Source: Cheilinus undulatus
Lineage: Eukaryota; Chordata; Actinopteri; Labriformes; Labridae
NCBI RefSeq assembly: GCF_018320785.1
Contig: NC_054867.1
Coordinates: 28,275,855-28,339,854 of the forward strand
Direction: 5' to 3'
Length of the DNA: 64,000 bases
The notes beneath the pieces are model-generated. The model did no database searches. It was given only the letters and a program-made list of their open reading frames with translations, and had not been told where the DNA came from. This document shows, piece by piece, positions 1 to 16,918 of this stretch. Made by a program: the position numbers and the translations under genes. Positions within the stretch are counted from its first letter, which is position 1. The number at the start of each line of letters is the position of its first letter.

Positions 1-349
1 CCCTGCATCCCATCAGGTTTCTGCCCCGCGGGGGAGACGCGGAAGCGGAGTTGAGAGGAGACGCCAGGGGGCGATGCTGAGCAGCTTTTGTCCAGCGCTC
101 TGTGCTGGAAATCCTACATACAGCTGAGCCGACGGCTCACGCCACGTCGTCGTCGTCGATACAAATACCCCCAGTAGTCCATCACCAGTCTGGTCCTGAG
201 TGCACAGAGCTGCGTTAATGTACAGGAGCTGATACCAGCGTTTCCACGTACATGTGTACAGGAGCTGATACCAGCGTTTCCACGTACATGTCAAGATTTG
301 TGGACTTAATTGTGTTTTTGTGAAAATAGTGTATTGATTTATTTTAAAG
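1..349. other. Intergenic start of window, GC-rich then AT-rich
   Basis: No gene can be supported here. The first 300 bases are relatively GC-rich with several CpGs, so this may be the edge of an upstream gene's promoter or UTR, but there is no convincing exon. A 36 bp tandem duplication lies at 221-292. A 93-codon open frame on the minus strand simply runs through that duplication and has no recognisable domain. Confidence 0.4.
221..292. repeat. 36 bp tandem duplication, two copies
   Basis: Two near-identical adjacent copies (221-256 and 257-292) each begin with TACAGGAGCTGATACCAGCG and end in CACGTACATGTG or CACGTACATGTC. They differ only at the last base, which suggests a recent local duplication. 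No function is evident. Confidence 0.9.
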
Positions 350-1714
350 CAGTGGTTCTCAACTGGTGGGCTGTGACCCAGTAGTGGGCCACAGAACTGT
401 TTTCAGTAGGTTGCCTTTATGTGCCTGGAAAAAAAAAGAAAATCAGTCAAGATGATTTGCAGAAGCCCAAAGCAGATTTACATCAATATGTTTTATTTTT
501 CTGTATTTCCTTGTGATACGAATTACATTTTTGTTATTTCCTTGAAATCACATATGATCTACCTGCTATCTTTATTTAAAAATAACCATTTTGCCATTAT
601 AAGGTGTTAATTTAGATCTTTAAAAAAAAGTACATATTACCTTTCACATCTATTTGTTCCCTCTAAGGTCCAGACTGCAACATTTTTGAGACAGTCTGGC
701 TGCACACCATTCATTTCTGATGGCCACTCTCTGAGAATGTTCATCTGGATGCGTTTATATAATTCAGAATGGAAAAACATACCAAAACTTTCAAAATAAA
801 ATTGGACTAAGTTTCTGTTTAGGGTGCAGGTAAGTGAAGTAAGTGTTAAAGTACCAAAAGTTAAAAATCAAAAGCCTGACCTGTAAAACCTAATTACAAA
901 ACATTTAATAAGCTGAGTGAACAATCTGCTTACAGGGAGAAAAAAAAAGCTTGTCCTCCATGAAACACTCTAACACAGCCAGAGTATCTTAGGTCGCCCA
1001 GTTAGCTGCGTAAGCTACGTATATAACTGGCTACATAGATTTTGGAACTATGTAGCTAAAGCTAAGCTCACAAAGCAGCCACATAAGCTATCCACAAAGC
1101 TACATGAGCTTTAGCTATGTTGCTAAAGCTCACATTGCTAAGCTAATTTAGCTATAGATACCAGAGCTACATAGCTGATATAGCTAAAGCTTAGCTCACA
1201 AAGCAGCTATGCTAAATATGTTATCTACGCATCTATGTTAGTTTTTGCCACGTTTGCTAAAGCTAACTTAGCTACATTTGTTTATGTAATAATGTTAATT
1301 ACATAACTAGTGTAGCTATGTAAGCTTTAGCTAAAGCTAATTAAGCTAAAGCGATACACCATTCATGTAACTACCTCTAAAATGGGTCTATGCATAAGTG
1401 AATCCTGGATTAGATCTCTATTACTTTTTTCTCTGTTTTATTCGTGAAATTTTCTTTAGTCTGTAATGTTTGCAATATGGTTATTTCATGAATTTAACTG
1501 CTAGACTGTGTTTATGAATAAAGTTCATAACAAAAAAAAATCTAAGATTTGAAATACATTGTACAGGCAAATTGCAGCACTTCCTTTCTGAGATACAAAG
1601 CATCTCAGATGAGAAGTCTGTGAGAGTGGTCGTCAGAAATGTATGGTCTGGGTCACAATTTGTCATTAACGAGGAGGTGGTAGACCCTGTGGCTAGATCA
1701 GTTGCAAACCAGTG
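350..1714. mobile_element. hAT-like non-autonomous element with near-perfect 8 bp TSD
   Basis: The left end CAGTGGTTCTCAAC pairs with the right end GTTGCAAACCAGTG as an imperfect terminal inverted repeat. It is flanked by 8-mers TTTTAAAG (342-349) and ATTTAAAG (1715-1722), which match at 7 of 8 positions. An 8 bp duplication with CAGTGGTTCTCAA-type ends is typical of hAT superfamily elements in fish. No transposase frame survives. The interior includes a nested AGCTA-rich repeat at about 850-1370. Confidence 0.75.
850..1370 (+). repeat. AGCTA-rich dispersed repeat, copy 1
   Basis: A head of about 100 bp (roughly 862-960, with the words TAAGCTGAGT and CTGCTTACAGG) is followed by about 400 bp dominated by AGCTA, TAGCT and GCTAAAGCTAA words. 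The same head and array recur in reverse orientation at about 24130-24890. This makes it a dispersed family, probably a MITE with a simple internal array, and here it lies inside the hAT-like element. Confidence 0.7.
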
Positions 1715-1722
1715 ATTTAAAG

Positions 1723-3355
1723 CTCCTGAGATGAGTGTTTAACTTGGTGTGAAACCAAATGAAACTGATTCTGATACCTGACCTAAAAAAGCAAATGTGA
1801 CCAACAGTGACAAGGCTGATGGTCTTGTTTTTTCCAGGTCCATTTTTATGCCTACAGTGATGACCAGTTAACTAACAAGACAATATCAGTAAAGAGGTAA
1901 GGTGAACTGCTTTTTTGAAAGGGGGCACCAGAATCAACACAAAAGAAAACATTTGATCACACAGGTATTTAATTTGTTTCTAGTACTAACTAATTTATGT
2001 ACATTTTATTATCATGTTTTGATTTTTTTTTTTTTTTCTGGTCTGATTTATTTGATGTGGTTGCCAGCAGCTAGGTGGCAATAATCAAATCCCCCATGAC
2101 TGTCATCAGTTGGGATTGGCACACTTCTTGAATCTGATTGGTGCATGGCAGGATTTAATTCTAATTCAGCCTTTTCCAAAAGTCATCTAACAGTTTACAG
2201 CCTCTACTGCTCAGGGATGTGTGGTCTAATCTTTTTTGTCTAATCTAAAACTAAAATCTCTATGATTTAAAGTTTAAAACAATACACTTGTTGTGTTATT
2301 ACAAAAACAGTTAGTGTAAATGTAATAGCAAAAACCTGATTAATTGATTAATTTTTCTCAGGATGGAAAAGTAAAAATGACTAAAGATGCTGTGACACAT
2401 GCTTCTTCACCTATGACTCACTTTTTATTCTCTATTTTTGGTTGTAGTGGAACACATGAGTACTATTACAGATCCGGTCAGGCAGAAAACCCCTGTGACG
2501 TGTTCTCAGGGTCACAGATCTGTCATCACACAAAATTATAATTCTGCTACTCTTTCTCTATCATCCTGTAATATCTCAGAATACTTATCAAAAGCTTAGA
2601 GGAACTGGTTAGTAATCCCAGTAAGTGCATCTCAGCCTGAAGACTCAGTTCATTTCACCTTGTCAACTGTGATATTATTTTTTTGCACATGACTGCTACT
2701 TTCCTTTTGTTTTATTTACAACAGTAAGCCACTGAATGTTGAACAATCAATCTACCAACTGTCTCAAGTCCTCTGCTGGTCTGCAAGATACCATGGATGT
2801 TTACTGGCACAGATTGTGCCGCATGCTCATGTATTAGTTACTGGATAGTTGTTAGTCGGCTTTGTTAGAGGTTGCTACTTAGAAAAACACAAGCTGATCA
2901 ATGATGAATACACCAGGTGTCATTCCACACTGCTTGCAAGCTCATGCATTGTGTTGCAGATTTTCCATGATGATTCAAACACTATAAATATGTGAACAAA
3001 TAAAAACACTGAAATGAAAGGCAGTATAGATGTCCTACATTAAAACATGGTCATATGCAGCTCTGAAAAAAATGACTGGCACATCATTGTAAAAGTCCAA
3101 AGGAAGAAGCCTGATTCCTCTCTCAAATAACAAAAATGGATATGGGAATAACTGCTTTGTTAATAAATGGCGTCATTGATACGATCTACCACTGCATAAA
3201 ATGTTATAACATTTAATTTTATGGAAATAATATTCTCTATTGTAAAATATGTTAAAACATGCTGTTTTAATAATATAATTTTCGTTTTGAGTCTTACAGC
3301 AACACAATACACCATAACATAATTAAGATGTCACCTTGAAAATGTGTGTACTATA
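1723..3355. other. Intergenic AT-rich DNA, no gene seen
   Basis: The stretch contains short open frames of at most about 65 codons with no domain signal, and homopolymer runs such as the T tract near 2022-2037. I see no splice-supported exons, RNA gene or strongly repeated motif. Confidence 0.5.
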
Positions 3356-3785
3356 CAGGTACGTCTCAAAAAATTAGAATATCATGATAAAGTTCAATAT
3401 TTTTGTTGCTCATTTCAGAAAGTGAAACCCCTATATTATATAGACTCATTAGACATAGAGTGAGATATTTCATGCCTTTATTTCTTGAAATGTTGATGAT
3501 TATGGCTTACAGATAATGAAAACCCAAAATTCAGTGTCTCAGAAAATTAGAATATTACATAAGATCAATAAAAAGAAAAGGATATTTTAAACAGAAATGT
3601 CAGGCTTCTGAAAAGTATGTTCATTTCCATGCACTCAATACTTGGTTGGGCTTTTTTTGTGTGTGAATTACTGTATCAGTGTGGCATGGCATAGAGACAG
3701 CCTGTGGCACTGCTCAGGTGTAATGGAAGCCCAGGTTGCTTTGATAGCGGCCTGGGCTTCATGATATTTTAATTTTTGAGATGGT
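3356..3785. mobile_element. Tc1/mariner-derived MITE
   Basis: The left end CAGGTACGTCTCAAAAAATT at 3356 follows a TA dinucleotide. The right end is its degraded inverse (CATGATATTTTAATTTTTGAG...CCTG, ending at 3785). Almost no transposase remains. The piece resembling AACATACTTTTCAGAAGCC, read on the opposite strand, matches the 3' end of the larger relic at 50721-51615. This is an internally deleted, non-autonomous copy of that family. The right TA has decayed to TC. Confidence 0.8.
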
Positions 3786-4239
3786 CCTGTCATCATTATC
3801 ATTATTTTAGTATCATTGGAAGTGTTTTAAACAACAAACATAGTTTTTTTTTATGTACTGGAAATAAAGCACAAGTGTTTTGTAATACCGAACAAAAACC
3901 CCATTATACTGGAACTTACCGAAAATCTCGTACATACAGGAACTTAAAAAAGGGGAAGTCTTGCTCAGCAGATTTTTTAAGCTGATTTAATGTGAGTCCT
4001 TTCTTTTTCTTAAAAAAAAAAAAAAAAGCCTGTAGAATCACAAATTAAAATTACTTTTTTTTTGTCTGTAAAGTCATGCATGAGCATGTTAATGATAAAC
4101 TGGTGTTACACTATCGTCAGTAAATTATTTCGGTTTTATTATAAAGGGTGGCCACTGACCAAAGGCTAATCTGGACGGAGTTTTAAAGAATAAAATGATA
4201 ATAATAAAACGTAGCCGAAGCAGAGGTTTTCACATTTTC

Positions 4240-4357
4240 CACCAAAACCCTTGTTGGGGTTGGGGTTTGACCACTCCTCTCGCGAGATCTCGTTTGCTGC
4301 TGCGTTGTCCACCGGAAAGTACCCGTGGGACGTTAGGTTTAAGACTCCTCGGCTAAG
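4240..4357 (+). promoter_or_regulatory. arf3: arf3 CpG-rich promoter and non-coding first exon
   Basis: The region is markedly more CpG-rich than its surroundings. A perfect palindrome TCTCGCGAGA lies at 4278-4287; this box is known at TATA-less housekeeping promoters and is bound by BANP (also by ZBTB33). A strong donor, GGCTAAG followed by GTAAGT, ends a 5' UTR exon at 4357. Its likely partner is the acceptor before 6432, just upstream of the arf3 start codon. The exact transcription start is inferred to lie shortly after the palindrome. Confidence 0.65.
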
Positions 4358-6431
4358 GTAAGTGAATAAACCCACACCATCTTCATCTGCAGGGATAATC
4401 AAGCACTCGGGGAAATAATATCATGCGTTTTAGTAGCCCTGTGACGGGTTGTGCAGCTTTGACCGGATGTTCGCCGGGTTCACCGCGGTGGCCGGCGGCT
4501 CTCTGGCAGCAGGGTGCCCGCTGAGGTGATGAGGAGGATGGATGAATGGGGTGGATAGGCAGTTACGCTACTTAACGGTTACGTCTCATCGATTTAGTGG
4601 TTAAGGCTAAACTATCCCGATACGTGGGTTGATTAAACACGAGAAAATGCTGAAATTACGATGCTAGGTAACAAATAAATGAGAATAAACTGTTTACAAA
4701 AGCGGAAGGATGAACGGGGCCGACGTTAACGGCTAATAATGCCTGTAACGTTACCTACCGTAGCCTCCCCGGCTAATGTAACCTGAGTCACCCGGGGCTG
4801 AAAAACGCTATTAGGTTATTACTGAGGCCCTGCTCCCGGATAAATCCCATTTTAGGAGCTGTAAACTCCTCTCAGAGGGGATAGGAGCAGGTGTCATGCA
4901 AAGTGTTTATCTTTTCAGCACCATGGACAGCCTCACATCTAAAAACGACGAATATTGTCTTTTACATATCACATTGTTGAGTATGTGAATACTCTGCATG
5001 TCAACGAGGCTAATTTTAAAATAGCTATTATGGTGCTGAACAGAGAAAACCGGCCCTCTTCTAAATTATACTGTACCAAATACAAATACATTTGCAGTGC
5101 AGAACATACACAAGTACTATGACATTTCACAAAGCTCGTATCCTTCAGCATACTACGAAGTCTGAAGATGAAGATTTTTAAAATTCAATATGATACTATT
5201 GAAACAATTAAGAGCAATAATAAGAAATCACTTGTACCCAAAGGCAATTTTTGATGGATTCATTCCTCTTCCAGTAGAAGAAGGTTATTTGAAAGCTTTT
5301 GCATTATTTTTGATACTGGCTTTCTTTAAAACAATGAAGAATCTGTCCTTTAAATATACATAGTATTGAAAAATGTCAAAGTATTGCCATTTCAACAATG
5401 TTAGAACATGTAACAGTATGTTAGCATTTTATCACACCTTTAAAAATGTCAGCTTGTATTCTTTGTGCCCACATTATGTCCACTTGTTAGCACATTACCA
5501 CCAAAACTGTAGCCGATAAGACACTAGCCTGTTTCTAGATGTCCAAAGATCCGTTAATGGTTTTGCACATCACTAATTATCTGAAAACAAGTTTGTTAAG
5601 TGTGAATGTAATGCCAATAATATACAGTTGAGCAATCAAAAAGAAAGTAAATCTACCATCGATCGCATATTTGCATTTCTAAGACTGTTTTTTATTTCAT
5701 TAGTGTAATTTACCGATGTCCTCCCCATTACATATCTATATCATTTGATACTTAGTATGTAATTAAAATGATCTTGACCTTACATATGTGCAACAGCAGG
5801 ACTGTGCTCTTTGGTCCCCGTTGTAGTCCAGGTGGTTTTGTGATGGAGTTTAACTGAATGTGTTCAAGCCCAGTCTGGTAATGTAGGACATTGTGTTTGC
5901 TTGGAGGGCTTGGCATAGTTGTAGAAGGCTAACATTTGAGGAAGCAAAAAAACAGTCAAAGGGATCTGAACAGATTGTGCGATAGCCTAAAGTCATGGCA
6001 CGGACATGCATCTCCTCCGCCCTTTCTGTCATTATGACTGAGGGTGATTAGCACACTTTGCACCTGTCCTTGTGGTGTGCACTAAGAAGTGAGATATGCT
6101 GGCATGCTGGTGTGCTTTTTATGGTAACAGATTTTCTATTTGTGTTTTTGTTAGCAAAGGCTTTCCAGATTGTTTAGCGTATTATCTCTTAATTCCATTG
6201 TATAATGATACTGGTGTAATGATCAGTCAGTTGGGATTAGTTTGAAGATCAAACATCCAATGTCTCTGTGTCTCAGTGTGTCTATCTATGCCTCTTATCA
6301 GAAAAAAAAACCATCTCTCATACTATGATCATCTTGCATAATAACACCTAAAAGTATTAAATCCCTATTTTTTCTTCCTCCTTTTAGACATCCTTTATAA
6401 TATATCTCTGCTGACAAGAAAAACATTTCAG
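4358..6431 (+). other. arf3: arf3 intron 1 (5' UTR intron)
   Basis: The intron is about 2.1 kb between the inferred non-coding exon and the coding exon. Its first 500 bases stay CpG-rich, and the rest is AT-rich unique-looking DNA. I see no exon, RNA gene or clear transposon in it. Confidence 0.5.
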
Positions 6432-6487
6432 AAGGCTTATAGTATCGAGATTAAAACCACACACTGAGGTTTCAAAACATCATCTGA

Positions 6488-10632
<4,145 letters not shown>

Positions 10633-12150
10633 GACGGAAAACTGGAACTAGCAGCCACACTGTTCCAACTTTTTATTTGTTTTGGGAACTGGGGTGTTAG
10701 TATGGTACATGGGTTTTGATTGATGGGTGAAATGCAAAATTCTGGGTTTGGGATGGCTTTCATTTTGAATAGTTTTCTGCTTATTGAAAACAGATCTACT
10801 TCATATTTAATCACTAACATACACAAACATACACAAATGCACACTAGCCATAAGCAATCACAGCAGACACGTGCTTTTCCTGTGTCCACCTCTTGTCTTT
10901 AGATGAAATGAAATGTACTGTATGTTAGTCTTTAGGTGCTCTACCAAGTCTTATTTGACCCCACCAAGTCAGCATTGAGTTGAGTTAAACTTAATGTTGA
11001 TAGTTGTTTTTCACGTGTCAGTTGTGCTCACAAAGAACTGTTCTGTGTCAGTTTTACCTCCTGTTTGTTTGTATATTTCCTTTATTTCGGGGTAACAGAG
11101 CCATGTTTGAGAACAATCACAGCAGACAGATTACTGTCATTTCACAAGTTAAACTTGTCCTTTTGTTTGTGAGCAACACTGAGGCACTTTGATTCTCTGA
11201 TGGTGTGTACACACAGTATGTGTAGTTGTGTGTGAAGATACCCAGTATGCAGAATCATAAAGATAAAACCACTTTAGCAACAGCCTCTTTGAACAAAACA
11301 TTTGCTGTACCATCAGTGTGAACAGAGAGCTGAGAACAACAAACCAACAGGAAGTTTATTAGTTTACAAGTTTGGAACTCAGTATGTATAATCAACTACC
11401 CAGCAAAATGTATCTTAAAGGTCTTACTTTCATATTTGATTAGCATCCTTCCATACATATGTAGTACTGTTAGATCTAAACTTACTGTTGTCATCTTGTT
11501 TGGATGCTGGGCAAAAACCAACCCAACTAATCAATTTCTTTAAAAGTTTGAAAGGACAAACTGCACACATGACCTGCACAACTGCTGCTCCACTTTGTGC
11601 ATCCACTTGAGTACTCAAAGTGCATCCGTTTGCTCTCCTTTTGTGTATTTTTGTATCAGACTCTCATATCTGGTAGTGGATGATTGTGTTGCTTAATACT
11701 CTGTGTTACTGAATGTGAATATTGTTTATGGGTCTCTATGTAGCTGTAATGATTTTTATTTGACCTTTATTTCAGTGGTTTGTCAACATTATGATGTGAA
11801 AGAAAGCAGGTTCATACATCAGCACATCCACAACTCACTTCTGAACAGCAGACGAGCCACTTGAGTCTCCACTGATACCAGCAGAATCCAACCACCCCGG
11901 TCAATAAGACTATTTCTTTGTGCCATATATGAGTAATAATACGTGAATACCAGTACAGTACAATATACAGTAAGTAAACTCCTCAGCGTGATGAGCGCAT
12001 TGTTCATATTCAGCAGCTATCATATGTTATTCATGAGTGTGGTCTTTTGGGTTTTGTGGCCTTATATTTAGTGATGACTTCACTGTTTTTGTTTGATGAT
12101 TATGAGTCACATATATTTATAAATAAAGAATGATTTACAGATTTATTTCT
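10633..12150 (+). other. arf3: arf3 3' UTR (inferred)
   Basis: Unique-looking sequence of about 1.5 kb follows the stop codon. The best poly(A) signal is AATAAA at 12122-12127. A second possible signal occurs near 12474. A long 3' UTR is known for vertebrate ARF3, but the exact end cannot be fixed without transcript data. Confidence 0.55.
12122..12127 (+). promoter_or_regulatory. arf3: Candidate arf3 poly(A) signal
   Basis: This is a canonical AATAAA hexamer 1.5 kb after the stop, in an AT-rich context. Confidence 0.5.
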
Positions 12151-12852
12151 CTATGCCCTCCAGAGGCCAGGTTTGCACCACAGTTCAGGAAGTTTAGGCA
12201 AAGGTTAAGGCCTTTTTGTTTAGCCAGAATACTTGATTCATAGTTGGTGGTATATTTCTTTGGTTTTCTTTGGGATGTAAAGAAGCTTTGATGTAGACTG
12301 TATCTGTGAAACAATGATCAACCATGTAATGAGAAAAAAAATACTTCTGATGATTCATTATGTACCGTTATAGTTACACACGTAGATTTAAAACGATTCC
12401 ATGTTTCCGTGCTGAGCGCAAGGAGACATCTGTATGTGATGTAAGACAACAAACAAAATCCTGCTGTATTACAAATAAACTCATTTTCTGTATAAGCTGT
12501 CTCTTGTTAATCATGGGTTTAATATTTACAGGTAAAAAACTGCTAATAGGAAAGAACTGATGTTGTTTCATGCTTTCACCAGTAGGGGGCAGTCTTTAGC
12601 AATGCTCATTGGTTACTAGATGTTGAAATCGACAAAGATATGCAAGGATTGATTTTGACACATTAAAATCTTTGTATTCAAATTTAGGGAAGCATAGATA
12701 AATTAATTTTAGATTAATGGTATTTTATACAGGTAGCTCTTTGTGGACTCAAACATGAGGGAATTGAGCTGATGCTAATAAAAATATCCCAGCCCACACT
12801 AAGTGACACATTTTTTTGTGCTTCTTCAGACATTTTGACACATTGTCTAAAC
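12151..12852. other. Intergenic DNA, no gene seen
   Basis: AT-rich sequence contains small open frames of up to 66 codons on both strands at 12360-12571 with no domain. A second AATAAA near 12474 could serve a longer arf3 transcript. Confidence 0.4.
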
Positions 12853-13010
12853 CAGTGGTTCTCAACTTGGGGCTCGGGGCCCTCTTTGGGTCGTGCAACA
12901 CTGAGAGGGGGTCGCCAGATACCTTCTTAAAACAAAATATATTTTTTAACAATTTCAAATTGTTTATATTAATCTTTTTTTTTTTTTTTTTTACAAAAAA
13001 TACAGCATAG
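12853..13010. mobile_element. hAT-like left-end fragment
   Basis: CAGTGGTTCTCAAC followed by GGGTCGTGCAACACTGAGAGG is the same type of end as the element starting at 350. No matching right end was found, so it is treated as a truncated copy. It runs into a T tract at 12975-12992. Confidence 0.55.
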
Positions 13011-13119
13011 AATTAGTTGAATGTAACAAGAAAATGGTCATTTTGTAAGAGTTATGCTGAGATCAAAGTAATGTTTTAAAATCCTGCAAATGTAAGTCTC
13101 CATGGCGGTGTTACTTAAC

Positions 13120-13605
13120 TGGCTGACTTAACTTTATTTAACCAGGAAAACCTCATTGAGATTAAAAATCTCATTTACAATAGTGTCCTGGCCAAGACAG
13201 GCAGCAGCAAATTTAACAGAGGCACAGACACAAAAACAAAGCAGTTAAAATCACAGAGATACCAAATATGGGTCACAGATCAGAAAGTCATCAGTCAAAA
13301 CATCTACAACCCGACACATCATCCTCCAATGCCTCCAATCTACCTTTGAAAAGATTTAAAGAGACCAACTCCTCAAGACAAAAGGTCTCCTGAAGAAGAT
13401 TACAGGCTGTAGGAGCAGCATACCTGAAACTCTTTTAACCCATTTCAAGACTAACTTTGGGTACAGAGAGCAAAAGTAAATCCTGTGATGTAGTCACAGA
13501 GCGAAGACTGTAGCTTCCAGAACTTTTGACATGAATGAAATCACACAAGTAAGATGGAAGCAGATTTAGTAAAGCCTTATAGATAAGGATTTGCCAGTGT
13601 TCAAC
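13120..13605. repeat. Dispersed repeat (TTTATTTAACCAGGAAAACC type)
   Basis: The block opens with TTTATTTAACCAGGAAAACC and continues through CCTGGCCAAGACAGGCAGC. I recognise this opening as recurring in many fish genomes. The remainder (GAAGATTACAGGCTGTAGG, GTAAGATGGAAGCAG) reads like the 3' part of a degraded transposable element. Superfamily is not assigned and no complete frame remains. Confidence 0.55.
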
Positions 13606-14319
13606 TATGTTCAACTATGTCCCCCCCAACCAGTGCTTCCCAAGGTTCTATAGATGGGCCACTAAAAGTCATTTGCAATACCTAAAATCATATATTTTTT
13701 TTAAGTTATGGTTTACATGGACTTAAAACATGTTATTACTTGTTATTACTTTAAATCCCTGAAGTAACAAAACATAGAAGTTTGAATTATGTCACCTTTT
13801 TATTTTTTATTTCATCCTATGTATGGAACCGGTGTCATGATTTAACTGGTGTTGGATTCATTGGTGATAGCCCATTAAACATCCCACTATGCCACTTGCT
13901 TCCCAATTTAAAGACTTTCTCAGTGTCTCCTGAGACATTCATGCTGCTTGGGTAGAGTTTGCTGCACCACAAGGTGCATTTAAAGAGGTGAATATTAGAA
14001 AATAAAACTTGAGATCAAAACAATAAAAATGCAAGTGGCACATTAGATGCACTTCTTGACCCTGCAAACACTTCCAGAATAATGATAATGTCACTGAAAA
14101 CCAAGACTTCACATTGAAATTCTCTGCTTATGAAATTAAATCCGATAAATAAATTTGAATTCTTAAGTCTTATGGTTTTGAGAGGGTTTTGGGCTCCAGA
14201 TGATTTTCAGGTCTCAGATCACAACTTAAAGGACAAACTTCCATGAGTTAATAGGGCACGTCGACATATGTAAACACTAGGCTGTTGGCACCTCAATGAA
14301 CAAAACCCTTCTTAGACAT
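13606..14319. other. Intergenic AT-rich DNA, no gene seen
   Basis: There is a short C tract at 13621-13627 and a CCAGTGCTTCCCAA word at about 13630 resembling a decayed hAT end. Otherwise there is no recognisable feature. Confidence 0.4.
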
Positions 14320-14855
14320 AACCTGGCACGCCAGATGGATTTGTTTCACATGTCCATCAGGAAAACTGCTCATAGACAGCATTTGGAAAAGGGCAGAGCC
14401 TTTGAAAAAAACTCGAAGGGTGATTGGATGAACGTTCTGTCTGTCACATCTTTACAGGCCATTCAGAGCAACAAAACACGTGACATAGCCGCTACCAAGC
14501 TCCGCCTCTACTGAAGGAGTAAACTCCATTGAGACCTGCATAACACTGCGAACCATGGTGCCTGTAAACATGTCAGTACATGACTTTTGTTGTTTCTGAA
14601 AAGAAAACAACTCACTGCTGTTCTTTGTTCTTCTTTTAACAAAGAAATGTCTTCAAGTTCTGATAAAACTGGCGTTTTAGCAGCATCCACGCTAATGTCT
14701 CCCGCCATTATTGCTCCAGCCTCTTGTCGCTGCTTGCTTACGTCACGACTCTGCTGACTTTCTAACCGGGCCTAAATGGTTCAGATGGGAGCTTTGTAAG
14801 ATGGATTGCCAGTGAGAAACATGGAAACGGACGTATCCATCTGCTTTGCAAGGTT
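14320..14855 (+). mobile_element. MITE-like element, family A, copy 1
   Basis: The left end ACCTGGCACGCCAGATGGAT is an imperfect inverse of the right end ATCCATCTGCTTTGCAAGGT. Two related copies occur in the window, at 43197-43500 (same strand) and about 24274-24645 (opposite strand). All share GGGCAGAGCCTTTGAAAAAA and GTGATTGGATGAA. There is no transposase. The target-site duplication is ambiguous, so superfamily is left open. Confidence 0.65.
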
Positions 14856-16918
14856 AACTTAAACATGGACGGGACAAATTTTGCTGAGAGATTAAAGAAG
14901 CCACTTTGTCCACAGGGGGCTCCAAAAACAACACAAATCCAGAGTACTTCTCAGGAGCTTTAAACACTTGTTTTGACTATGACACTATCATTTATATTCC
15001 CTGATGTACAGTTGATGTGACAGGATGGTGTTGCATTTATCTGTTACAAACTGACAAATGCTTATGTAGAGAGAGAATGTCTCAACATCAGCATGTTTGT
15101 GGGAAAATTAAAGTTCTAAAAACACTCTGCTTTTGCTCCTTTGATGCTATGAAAGTTAGGACCTTTTTTCTTTCCTTACACTTGTGCTTTTCCTCTTTAA
15201 GGCTGTTGTTTCTCTGAGGACAGAAGGAAAGAAAGACTTCTGAAAAAACTTCCTGGTAGTGGTGAAATATTAACCATTTGTTTTGAGCCTCTCACATTTC
15301 TAATGACTCTGACTAAAGGCGACTCTCCCTGGTGAACCTGTCCCCTTTGATTTTTGACTGATACACCGTCCTCTGATATTAAATCTGTTCAGATTGAGAA
15401 GAAGTGTGTTTCTAAGTGTGTGTTTGTGAGTGAATGGGACAGGCAGACTGGAGCTGCAGGCTGAGCCAGTTCCTACAGAGCTGCTCAGCAAGCTTGCCCA
15501 CTCTTACAGGCAGACGATGTTTTGATGAAGCCTGACTGACAAACTGAGGAGATGACAGGAAGATATGAATTTCTGACCAAACCAGATATTGGACTTGGCT
15601 AACGAAGACCTCATTGTGAGGAGCAATTTTTCTGCAACACAAAAACACAACAACATCTGTATTCAACTTGTCATGCAATAGTCCTAAGTGCAGCAATATA
15701 TTCATGCAGTGATTGAATGATGCAGCAATAAAATAATGCATTTCCAACAGAAAGGAGTGGAGAGGTCAAAGCCCAATTCTTCAGACAAGTGTGACACATC
15801 AACAGGAAGAGAACATGCATTTTTGAAGGGTTAATTGTTGCGTTTGTATTCCTCATAGATGGGCCCTTTCCTGGTTTAAGAGAGACATTTTAAGCTTATG
15901 TGGGAGAAATAGGAAGTGAGTTCAGTGAAAATAAGAAGCAGTGTTCCATAGAGCACAGTTAAAAAGGTATCTTGGCCTGAGGTCATGTATTAAGAAATAC
16001 TAATAAAGTACACATAAATGAACGCTCTTGATAAAATCAGCCATGCTTGCAGTCTGTTTGCATTTTCACAGCACCAAATCAAATGTATGCCAGCTGCAGA
16101 AAAGTGTCAACACTTCCCTCCTGTGAAGCTCTGCAGGATATTCTGCACAAAAAGGACTGTAGTTTTCGAGAACAAGGCATTGATGTGTGAGACTTTGTCA
16201 CATGTTATAAAGTGGCTCACAGTGTGCTCTAGATTTCACTGTGTCAACAAATCCACATGGTTTACACAGCATTTCTTTTCTGACCTGCCCATGAAGCTGA
16301 CATTCAGCAGCAAAATGCTCCATCTTTAAGGTTTTGGATCTCGTTAACATTGTTGTGAAAGCTCTGTTGTGCAATCATGCAATCAGGTCTGTCATGTTGT
16401 GGTCTTAATGACTAGGGACTGCAGTCAGTTACCGCCTTAGTTTCTGTAAGACTGCATTCATAGTCAGCAAACAAAATCCTCTACTAGGCTACCTTTTCTC
16501 TGTGGTCTTGTATCATTACACAGTCTGCACCTTTACATGCTCCAGACATGAATGTGAGATTTCATCCCTCTTTGTTTTCTTGTTTTTCCTAGCTAATGTG
16601 GAGTGGGTGCAAACTTTGGTCTACACGTTAATATCACACCAGCCAATAGCAGTGTTTGTTTACCTCTCAGTTCTTTCAATGCAATGATGCTTCAAAAATG
16701 TATTTTTCTTTTTTTCTTTTTTCTTTTTATTCCAGTTTTGTTCTACTTCATGCTATACAGGGGCGGTTTTAGTGATTTAAGACACCAGGCAAATATGAAT
16801 ATGGATCGTTTTTGAGGAATCTTTATTCTTTATTCAAGTAACAAAGCCAGAGAATGGCAAGACATACCCATATCTGAAATATAAATGTCCAACAAAACTT
16901 GCTCATCACCACCTAGAC
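14856..16918. other. Intergenic DNA upstream of erbb3
   Basis: Mostly unique-looking AT-rich sequence. Open frames of up to 111 codons on the minus strand (15412-15747) show no domain and no splice support. I see no RNA gene. Enhancers for erbb3 could lie here but cannot be read directly. Confidence 0.4.

Noticed and set aside
1-349. Terminal exon of an upstream gene
   Set aside because: CpG content hints at a gene edge, but there is no reading frame with family similarity and no splice signal to support it.
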